NCBI RefSeq assembly: GCF_043290135.1
Contig: NC_134705.1
Coordinates: forward strand, 101,124,239 to 101,188,238
Length of the DNA: 64,000 nt
Direction: 5' to 3'
Source: Rhipicephalus microplus
Lineage: Eukaryota; Arthropoda; Arachnida; Ixodida; Ixodidae
Both the position numbers and the translations under genes were made by a program. Below are positions 56,594 to 64,000 of this stretch, piece by piece (within the stretch, counting starts at the first letter, position 1; each line of letters begins with the position of its first letter). The notes under the pieces are model-generated. The model was not told where the DNA came from. It saw nothing but the letters and a program-made list of their open reading frames with translations, and did not search any database.

Positions 56594-56750
56594 GGAGGCG
56601 AAAATGTTGTAGGCCCGTGAACTCAGATTTGGGTGCACGTTAAAGAACCCCAGGTGGTCAAAATTTCCGGAGCCCTCCACTACGGCGTCTCTCATAATCA
56701 TATGGTGGTTTTGGGACGTTAAACCCCACAAATCAATCAATCAGTCATCA
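56594..56750 (+). mobile_element. SINE inserted in the LINE endonuclease-RT linker
   Basis: It contains GGAGGCGAAAATGTTGTAGG, CCCCAGGTGGTCAAAATTTC and TTTGGGACGTTAAACCCCA, and ends in CAATCAATCAGTCA. Exact 7-base copies of GTCGTTT flank it (56587-56593 and 56751-56757), a target duplication. The tRNA-like head is absent, so it is 5'-truncated. Confidence 0.85.
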
Positions 56751-57515
56751 GTCGTTTCATCAATGTGATGATAGGAAAAGGTGCTACGCTTGAATTTCTT
56801 GGAGCAGGGCAGAAAACAGAAAATTGAAAGATGATCACTTATGTCGACGGACATGACACCAGCAGTCACAGTAGGAGCATGTACACTGGTGATACAAACA
56901 TCCAACAGGGTGGCACTAGAAGCGGTCACTCGTGTTTGCAGGGTTATCATATTCGAGCATGCGTAATAGTACATCAACTGCTTATATTTTCTAGTGGTTG
57001 CATTTTCGGCCATCATATTTATGTTCGTATCACCTAGTACAGCGAACATTTTGCCTATTTCGCTGAGGTAAGATAGAAGTTTATCCATATAGAAAAGAAA
57101 TCCTTTTTGTTTCCGCAAGGTGGCCTGTAGAGTACTGAAAGTGTTACGGTTTTAAGACCAATAGTTAGGCATTCAATGTTTTGATTATTCAGCGAGAATT
57201 TCAAAATTATCTCCGAATTCAGATCATTTTGTACATAGACAGCCAAGCTGCCACCCCGAGCGTAGGTGCGGTTTAGTCCGTGATATCTGTAGTTATCAAG
57301 CCGGAAGGCATAGTCCTTAGCAGAAAGCCACGTTTCAGTAAAAAGAAGCACATCGAGATTGGTTTCGGTCTGTTGAAGCAACCCTTCAACTTCATCTTGT
57401 TTACTTTTAAATTTTTTGCGTTTAAATGAAGGACTGAAATAGGTTTTTCAAGCGCGGCAGATATATTCCTAAAGGAAATGTAATCACGATAAAGAAGATT
57501 ATCGATTGAAGCCAT
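56751..57515 (-). pseudogene. CR1/L2-like LINE ORF2, endonuclease
   Basis: Frame 57515-57273 starts MASIDNLLYRDYISFRNISA and leads to VLHLNAKNLKVNKMK. Frame 57381-57055 has LDVLLFTETWLSAKDYAFRL with the catalytic Glu, and ARGGSLAVYVQNDLNSEI. Frame 57118-56751 has MFAVLGDTNINMMAENATTR (family G-D-x-N), SSATLLDVCITSVHAPTVTA and MSVDISDHLSIFCFL with the catalytic S-D-H. Two frameshifts separate these pieces. The domain is cut at its end by the SINE. In the family it makes the target nick. Confidence 0.85.
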
Positions 57516-57635
57516 GACTATACTGAAAAAGTAAAAACATGCTTTGAGTGAATAAGATTAGGCAACCATCTTGCTGATGTCATCAATGCTAAAAATATGC
57601 AGAACAGGGGATGTTTCATTACGCCCGGCCATTAC

Positions 57636-58324
57636 TTACTCTCCAGTGGTCCACAGGTATTTCCGACCAACCTCATTTCTGTTTTGTTTCGCAGCACTCA
57701 GTAACTGTTTGCCTTGCCTTGTCAAGTGCTCATTGATGAACACTGGACGATTTTCATCACAACCAAGCATTCTGGTATCAATTGTTTTCTTTCGTGCTTT
57801 AGCAAGGAGACCGTTTCTCTTAACGCGGCGCACAAATCGAACAATTATGTTATGTTCATTACGCTTAGCTGATGGCACTTTGTGGCACATATCAATGTCA
57901 GACTCTTGTACTTCTTCTGCAACTAGTTCGCCAATATTTTTAATGATAGCTATTGGCTCTTCATCAACAGGTACACCCTTGATTTCTAAGTTATCGGAGC
58001 GTTGGTACGTTCCTCGTTTCTCAAATTTGCGTGCCAACTTAGCATTTTGCACTTTAAGTTCCTTGTTTTCTGTTAAAACGGCGTGGATCACTTCTTTTAA
58101 GGCTCCAAGGTCTTTATTTCCTGTTCGAGCTCTTTCAGTTCTACTAGACTCTCTTTTATCTCCTTCAATTCATCAATTATCTCGGCACGCAGTTCGTCCA
58201 CAGCCTTTTTGACATAGCGATATTCCACTACCATAAAAAACAGAGAAGGTACAAATGCAGTTTGATGCAGTCCGGCAGCAGTGTATACAGTGTAGGAAAT
58301 CGAACCTGTAGTTCTTACCTTCAA
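57636..58324 (-). pseudogene. CR1/L2-like LINE ORF1 (FP-domain type)
   Basis: The N-terminal frame 58324-58097 has a possible coiled coil (VDELRAEIIDELKEIKESLV). After a frameshift near 58095 the second frame, 58091-57636, reads QRSDNLEIKGVPVDEEPIAI, ESDIDMCHKVPSAKRNEHNI, VRFVRRVKRNGLLAKARKKT and PVFINEHLTRQGKQLLSAAK. This is the ORF1 type with a domain related to baculovirus FP proteins, common in arthropod LINEs. The upstream PHD-like zinc finger seen in longer relatives is missing. It would bind element RNA. Confidence 0.8.
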
Positions 58325-58640
58325 AAGCAGATAGCGTTAGTTTTGTGCTTAAGATGCACTGCTGCCAAACTGCAAGTCCGGTCATCGGTCCGTCGCCTTT
58401 TAAAGCCAGCAGTGTTGTCCTCCTGCCCTCTTGTGGTAGGGAAGGCGCACAGGAATCACGAGAGCGTTCGACGAGAGCATTGCAAGGCCGAAACGAAGTG
58501 GTTCCGCCGTTTTGCAGCTATCACCGTATCCTGTTCCACGTGCGTGACAAATCTAGCGATGAAGCGATCTTCAGCTGCAAAAGCAGATAGCGTTAATTGT
58601 GTGCTTAGGATGCACTGCTGGCGAACTGCAGCAGATGAAA
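58320..58640 (-). promoter_or_regulatory. Two 5' repeat units of the CR1/L2-like LINE
   Basis: Plus-strand AAAGCAGATAGCGTTAGTTT with TGTGCTTAAGATGCACTGCT (from about 58325) recurs as AAAGCAGATAGCGTTAATTG with TGTGCTTAGGATGCACTGCT (from about 58577), a period near 250 bases. The position before ORF1 parallels the monomers at 8552-8880. Confidence 0.65.
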
Positions 58641-58644
58641 TACC

Positions 58645-59360
58645 GCAAAATACCTTTACCGTCAATGTGAGGTGACCCTCACAAGCTTTCGCTGTAGAGT
58701 TCCTTGATTAAGTTTTTATCTCCGCAAATCAGGGTTTTCATTAAGTAACCTATCTGCAGTTTTCAATGAAGCAGAAACACAAGATCACTTTCTTCCTATA
58801 TGCTGCCGCTTCGCGTCACGGCGCCGAATAATTTTTGAGAGGTCGATTGGTATGCTCGGATTGCCAGGTGATAAATCCACCGTTTTATTGTTTAGAGCCA
58901 GTCACTTGGGCGCGGGCCGCAGTGCTGTTCTATCAGCGCTACATAAATTCATTCAGGCAACCGGAAAGATACGCTGCTAGTGGTACTGCCAGATATACCC
59001 AATTTTTCGTTTTTCTTCATTTTTGCAAATTTGTTTCGTATATCCTGGTTTATCAAGTTCTTCTGCACTTTTACGTTTTTTCAAGAGAACATTATTATTG
59101 TTCTTATCTAAATTCTCTGTTTTTTGGCAAGCGTTGTATCAAAACTTTCCATTATAAGGTAAAGTTTCGCCGATCCCACGTGTAGGTACGAGCGAAGATC
59201 TTCTAGGCGACAAGACAAGACAAGGACGACCTACTCGTTACGCTATTCGCATTTTGAGATGACTGGTTGTTCTTTCGCTATTTCAAAACGCTTTAAAAGT
59301 TGATAAACGCGATTTTACCCGACATCAACAGTGCCTTAGGCAAGTTCGCCAACAAGTTTT
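58645..59360. other. No gene recognised
   Basis: A 116-codon frame at 58835-59185 is rich in Phe/Leu/Tyr without motifs. Nothing more is supportable. Confidence 0.4.
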
Positions 59361-59363
59361 AAG

Positions 59364-59552
59364 CACCGGTGTGGCTCAGTGCTAGAATACGGGGCTGGGA
59401 CCCAGCGGACCAAAGTTTGAGCCTCGCTAAGTGATTGGTGCTGGGTTTTGATCTAATTTCGCGCGATGTGGTTACGGACACCGACGGCGGTGGTCGAGGA
59501 CAGCTGCCCGTGACCCGAGTTCTGGTCTCATAACAGCTTTTGCCGTTAGAGT
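59364..59552 (+). mobile_element. tRNA-derived SINE, plus strand
   Basis: An A-box-like TGGCTCAGTGC (59372-59382) and a B-box-like GTTTGAGCC (59415-59423) lie 33 bases apart in a tRNA-like head. A body with GATGTGGTTACGGACACCGA and an end CTCATAACAGCTTTTGCCGT follow. I recall the same ending from tick SINE copies. The family also occurs at 50215-50400. Confidence 0.75.
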
Positions 59553-59949
59553 ATGTGCGAAGTAAATGGCCTGGTAATGCTGGACGGTGGCCTTATCTTC
59601 CGCCACGGTAGCGCACGCTTCCTAGTGAAAACTGAACTGTAACGGTCGCTGGTACGGGCGTCCTCGAGGAATAATAAGTGAGCGTGGTCCTTACTTTTCT
59701 GCCCATGTTGTCGAACGATTAATTTGCCCATTTGCCCGCAAGATCAACCAGTCGTAAGCTTATCTAAGGAAAAGTAATCGCCTGACAGATCGTACAATTC
59801 AAACATTGACCAGCATTCTCGGTGTGTACAGTGTCGTAAAATGATAAAGGGAACACTCTAATGAGCACCTCTCATATAGAATGCCGCATAACTGCTGGTA
59901 CACGTAAAAACATAGTCCGTCCACGGCACTGGTCTATCAAAAGAAGTCA
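59553..59949. other. No gene recognised
   Basis: Nothing supportable. Confidence 0.4.
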
Positions 59950-60215
59950 GAATCGTCAACCAGAAGTAGTCTGATGCAAGTATAAGCCACTTTAGTTTTT
60001 ACCAAAGAGCGAAATTCAGACTTTGTGCACACAAAAGTCTGAATAAAGTTCCCTTTATAGTGAAAGTTTTTGTACGTCCCATTGACCACAGTAATTGTGA
60101 CGAAGAGGTAGGATTCATGACATGAACTTACCACTCTGCGAAAAACAAAACAATGGGTTAATACCCTTTCTTCCTCCTCTACACTTTCTCACCGCGTTAT
60201 GCGCTGGACACAATC
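59950..60215 (-). repeat. Flank shared with 36086-36285
   Basis: On the minus strand AAGTGTAGAGGAGGAAGAAA, ATTAACCCATTG and CATGTCATGAATCCTACCTC match the flank of LINE copy 1. A 65-codon frame here (VTITVVNGTYKNFHYKGN) has stops in the other copy, so it is probably not a gene. Confidence 0.65.
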
Positions 60216-62300
60216 TTTTTTTTTTTTTTTAGGGGCGCAACTATGCCCTACGGCATCAGTTATATGAAAAGTAAAAGTTCTGTTTTCTAAATGAAGACCA
60301 GGAATGTTCGATGCAGTGGAGCATGCATCCAGCGCGTAAAGTCCGGTGGTTGGCCGGGGTGGTTGTGAAGGCCGCGTGTGTGGCGAGTGCGAGCGTGGTG
60401 AAGGCCCGAACAGGTCCCCAATAGGTGATCGAGCGTTGCCTCCGTGGCTGCGGCAACGCAGAATGGTCATGTCGTTGGGGGAAGCTGTGCACCAGGCGTT
60501 CATGTATCCCGGATTGCTGGAGTCAAGGTGGCTCCCACATTAATGCTCCTGAGCGCAAACTCCTTTCGGCGATTTAAGCCACCGGGAAGGTCTGCTCCAC
60601 ACAGAACAAGAAGCGCACGCGTGGAGTGCTGGAGGGTTTCGTTGAGCACAAGTAAGCTATCCTTCGCGAAAAAACGAAGAAGAGACAGCGGGTGTTGAAC
60701 AGCTGCTGAAAGGCAAGCAGCATCTGCTTTCAATTGAGCCGGTGCAGACCGGCGGGTCCACAATACGCGGTCAGGACAGGCGCATGAATGAATCAGTCGG
60801 TGTATATCAGAGGCCATAACGAGAGAGCTTGTCACTATTCACAGCTCTCTAACTGCCTGCGTGCAGTCCGTATATACAAGCAATTCGTCGTGTGAGAAGG
60901 AATTCATTTTGTATATCATTACTGTTAACCCATCCCGTATTGCAGTGAGCTCTGCTAATACTGATGGGAATGGTGTCCCTGTTACGTAGGAATATGTAGG
61001 TTAAATTTCTGGTAGCGCGGGGCATACGATACTAGTGCGCAGAACACAGTTATTGATAGCTGCATTTACGTATATGTTAGTGAGTTGTCGATAGTAGTGA
61101 CGACTCCCTCCTGTGCCATTTGTCGGATGGATAGTCGCAGGTGGGTCAGTGGTCGGTTATCGCTTGCCTGTGCCTTAAGCCATGGTGGCACTTCTGCCAA
61201 GGATGCGCCAGGCTGTGGTAGCGTTGAAAGATAGTAGTGAGCTAGAGCCGCTCCGCAGGCACAGCTTGACTCTTTAGGTACCGAATGTCTCGACGGTGGT
61301 GTACAATTTCATCGATGGTTTGAGCTGCGCTTCCGCCTGAAGGGTCGTGATAGTGTTATACGAGGAAGGCATGTAATCGCCCTTATAGAATTTCAGTTGG
61401 CAGCTTCGAGCTAGTCCAAGTCTCTCGATGTCAGTCGTTGAAACTGAGCTTGATAAACAATCCGAGACTCTAGGATTGATCGCATCAACACACAGGCCAT
61501 TCGAGAACAGACAGGTCCGGTGTTTTGGGAGATGCGACGACAAGGAGGGTATTAGCACTCTTCCGACGAGCAGAGTGAACCCACAAATTTGCAGAGCCAG
61601 ATGCAACAGTTCAACCACAAGCACACGGATTGTGAATACAAGAGTGATGATTTGGCCAGTTGGGCTCAAACAAATCGGCGTCTGCTGGAGGTGATGGTGA
61701 CCTCATCTGTTGTTGATAGACTTGAATGCAGTCTTCCTGGCAGATAGTGTCAGACCTATGGGCGCACCCCAGTTCGACGCCTTGTCCAAATAGTAGAGAA
61801 AATCCAGAGAAATGCTCTTCGCTTCATTGACTATAAGTTCAAGCACACCGATTTCCCCACACGGCTGATGACAGAAAATGACACCCCTCCTCGAAATACG
61901 TAGGCAGATTCTCCACCTGAATTTCCTACAATCACTAATTAAACGTGAATTATCCATCGACCCCGCATTATATGTAACACCTCTGTCCACAAGGCACTCT
62001 GGAGGGCCTCCTACTGGTGTTGCAGGCCTGAATGTAGTGTCCACACAGTCAAATCATCCGCTTACAGGAGTAATAAGCTACTGAATTGAGTGCTAGTTCC
62101 CACGTCAGGGGCAATAGGGCAAGATTGAAGAGTATCGGGGTCAGCACCAAAAGCTGCGGTACACCCCACTTCATTACAAAGTGTCCGGTTCGTTCTTGCC
62201 TACTCGGATGCAGGAGGTACAGTGTGCCAAAAAGAGCACACAAAGTCGCAGACGTGAGACAGAAGCTGAAGCCATTGCATTATGCAAATGATCGCACAGT
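60216..62300 (-). pseudogene. R1/LOA/I-group LINE ORF2, copy 2, with polyA-like end
   Basis: On the minus strand: RTNRTLCNE with GVPQLLVLTPILFNLALLPL (62240-62160), then ADDLTVWTLH, the catalytic Asp pair, at about 62070-62045. The CR1 piece at 61790-61995 interrupts it. It resumes LDKASNWGAPIGLTLSARKT (61795-61740), QIITLVFTIRVLVVE, and VSTTDIERLGLARSCQLKFY. The RNase H region is degraded, followed by the zinc tail region, and it ends near 60233 at CGCCCC plus a run of about 14 A. It corresponds to copy 1 at 34560-36085 and extends farther 5'. Confidence 0.75.
61790..61995 (+). mobile_element. CR1-like LINE fragment inserted in LINE copy 2
   Basis: AGAGAAAATCCAGAGAAATG, CTTCGCTTCATTGACTATAA and ATTAAACGTGAATTATCCAT encode IQRNALRFIDYKF and LIKRELSIDPALYV, the C-terminal end of CR1-like ORF2. 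It matches 63645-63851 nearly base for base. Confidence 0.8.
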
Positions 62301-63240
62301 GGTTTACGTTAGCATGTATTGCATGTATAGCGGGCTTCTTCAAGGTAACTGGCTCCCGCCGTCGTCCGCATTGCCGATCTTTGCCAATGAGGAGACGCGT
62401 TTGTAAGAGAGATAAAAGAAGGTTTATTATGTGACAGTCGAAAGATGTAACTGTACAGAGATTTGACACAGAGTCAGCTATGTACAAAGATTCAGGTCTC
62501 ATTTACAAAATGCTTCGGCTTTTGTACCCAATTGATTCTTTACATGGCAGTCCAAAGAAGGTGGGGACAAGTTTTGCCCCAAATCAGGTGACCAGATGTC
62601 TCAGCGGTCCACCCACCAGAAAGGGGGCACAAATCGGGCCACTCGTGAGAAGAACATGGGTGAAAATGTCTAATGGTCTTCTCGAGTGCCCCACACAATG
62701 ACGCACCCGGCCCGCACCTTCAAGGCATTGAAGGCGAGGAGGTAGAGTCCGGATAGGTTAAGTTGAGCTCCTCCGTGTAGGTGGCCGCTGACACGAACGC
62801 GAGCAGCACTCCAAGGCTGCTTTCAGCTACAGGCTTCCAGAACTCTCTCGAACGTGGCAGTCCAAACGCTAGATCCCTGAGAACGGCTTCTTCGACATCT
62901 TGCCACGCTTCCGGACTGTCGGTGCTTTTGCGGCGATTGCACATCGGTGACGACAGCCGAGTCTAGTGGTTGACTCCAAGAGAACTGGCACAGTGGCGCC
63001 ATCCCACGCTGTTCGAACCCGACCAACAAAGGGTTGTCTCGCGAAGCTATCGTTGAGACCCGACCACAACCTGGAACCTCTACAGGACAGCATCTAGCCG
63101 ATTGGACACCGATGGCGTTGAAAGCAACCTAGCAGACCGGCTTATGCACAATGACGTCTGCTCAGATGCTCATATGAACTGCCGGGCCAAACGTAACAGC
63201 GCCTCCATTTCGTTACACACCCCTTTAAACCTTTGCTGTG
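62301..63240 (-). other. Unassigned; possible LTR or 3'-end block on the minus strand
   Basis: AATAAA on the minus strand (plus TTTATT, 62423-62428) with TCTTACAAACGCG after it, then about 600 bases of mixed composition without domains. It may be an LTR-like block. I could not define ends. Confidence 0.3.
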
Positions 63241-63263
63241 TGCGTGATGACCCCCATCCACTC

Positions 63264-63265
<2 letters not shown>

Positions 63266-63305
<40 letters not shown>
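63266..63305 (+). repeat. (AC)n microsatellite
   Basis: About 20 AC units. Confidence 0.98.
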
Positions 63306-63308
<3 letters not shown>

Positions 63309-63475
63309 CCGCGGCGGCTGCATTTGCGATGGAGGCGGAAATGTTGTAGGCCCGTGTGCTCAGATTTGGGTGCACGTAAAAGAACCCCAGGTGGTTGAAA
63401 TTTCCAGAGCCCTCCACTACGGCGTCTCTCATAATCATATGGTGGTTTTGGGACGTTAAACCCCACATATCAATC
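63306..63475 (+). mobile_element. SINE copy (TTTGGGACGTTAAACCCCA body)
   Basis: GGCCGCGGCGGCTGCATTTG, GGAGGCGGAAATGTTGTAGG, TTTGGGTGCACGTAAAAGAA, then TTTGGGACGTTAAACCCCA and a CAATCAATCA end. It is the best preserved copy of this body in the window. The tRNA-like head is replaced by the AC array. Confidence 0.85.
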
Positions 63476-63479
63476 AATC

Positions 63480-63494
63480 AACACACACACACAC

Positions 63495-63556
<62 letters not shown>

Positions 63557-63577
63557 TGTATATATATATATATATAA
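63480..63577 (+). repeat. (AC)n-(TA)n compound microsatellite
   Basis: A short AC run at 63480-63494, then about 40 TA units with a TCTG interruption near 63555. Confidence 0.98.
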
Positions 63578-63644
63578 GCATTACAACGTAGTTAGAGTAT
63601 GCTTGCATTACATGAAATCCCTACACTAAACACAACTTTAAAAT

Positions 63645-63950
63645 AATAGAGAAAATCCAGAGAAATGCTCTTCGCTTCATTTACTATAAGTTCAAGCACA
63701 CCGATTCCCCCACACGGCTTATGACAGAAAATGACATCCTCCTCCTCAAAATACGTTGGCAGATTCTCCGCTTGAATATCCTACAATCACTAATTAAACG
63801 TGAATTATCCATCGACCCCGCATTATATGTAACATCTCTGTCCACAAGGCGTACACGTCACGATCACACACACGCTTTAACCCCTAATTTTGCTAGGATA
63901 TATATTTACAAACACTCCATTTTCCCAGGACAGTACGGAGTGGAACTGTA
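63645..63950 (+). pseudogene. CR1-like LINE ORF2 C-terminal fragment (second copy)
   Basis: IQRNALRFIYYKFKHTDSPT, LQSLIKRELSIDPALYVTSL and RRTRHDHTHALTPNFARI followed by HSIFPGQYGVEL match the tail of ORF2 at 12026-12343 (IQREAVRFIYSKY, TRRTRHRQTHSLTP). It is 5'-truncated and continues to about 63950. Confidence 0.8.
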
Positions 63951-64000
63951 GGCATGAAATGAATGACCTTTTTAAGGTTACCACAATACCCGCGTTAGGT

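Larger units (their letters stand above)
54606..58640 (-). mobile_element. CR1/L2-like LINE with ORF1, ORF2 and 5' repeat units
   Basis: On the minus strand: tandem 5' units (58640-58320), ORF1 (58324-57636), then ORF2 endonuclease (57515-56751), a SINE insertion and ORF2 reverse transcriptase to 54606. The 3' end is cut by the inverted Gypsy fragment right after the terminal NYGRQDLEYQVLR motif. It is one of the two most complete LINEs of the window. Confidence 0.87.

Noticed and set aside
57571..58212. 213-codon plus-strand frame
   Set aside because: Exact antisense of the LINE ORF1, which has clear family motifs on the minus strand.
59937..60134. Minus-strand 65-codon frame VTITVVNGTYKNFHYKGN
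   Set aside because: The homologous copy at 36.1-36.3 kb has stops in the same frame, so selection on the frame is unlikely.

Overview
The window reads as nuclear DNA of an arthropod, most likely a hard tick. There are no closely packed genes, ribosome-binding sites or operons. Instead there are degenerate LINEs of several clades, nested Ty3/Gypsy elements, tRNA-derived SINEs, hairpin elements and long tetranucleotide arrays. The tick assignment rests on my recollection of the SINE body that ends in TTTGGGACGTTAAACCCCA and of a Cys-WTY exon resembling tick lipocalins. I could not run a database search to confirm it.

Layout. 1-4927: minus-strand Gypsy A, split by a hairpin element with a near-perfect 10-bp target duplication. 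5.1-7.0 kb: SINE head plus an RTE/BovB-like LINE. 8.55-12.6 kb: near full-length CR1-like LINE with duplicated 5' monomers and a decayed 2A-like motif. 13.5-14.5 kb: a candidate three-exon host gene on the minus strand. 15.0-22.5 kb: a GC-rich LTR-like block, then old Gypsy B, split in its integrase by Gypsy C, which keeps both LTRs and a target duplication. 22.8-24.7 kb: minus-strand Gypsy D. 25-28.5 kb: LINE endonuclease and RNase H relics on the minus strand. 28.5-34 kb: mostly unassigned DNA with SINE copies and microsatellites. 34.5-36.3 kb: a LINE block also found, inverted and interrupted, at 60-62.3 kb. 37-41 kb: three more LINE relics. 42.0-42.4 kb: a compact gene for a 56-residue secreted peptide. 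45.6 kb: a possible host exon. 46.9-47.8 kb: LINE RNase H. 48.95-49.83 kb: lipocalin-like exons. 51.7-54.6 kb: hairpin element, Gypsy E and an inverted Gypsy piece. 54.6-58.6 kb: minus-strand CR1/L2-like LINE interrupted by a SINE. 59.4-64 kb: SINEs, LINE relics and simple repeats.

Almost every recognisable retroelement frame carries stops, frameshifts or truncations, so the transposons look inactive here. The likely functional content is three small host loci in the gaps: the secreted peptide (about 42.1 kb), the lipocalin-like exons (about 49 kb) and the three-exon Cys-rich gene (about 14 kb). All were found by reading splice and promoter signals by eye, and all need transcript evidence.
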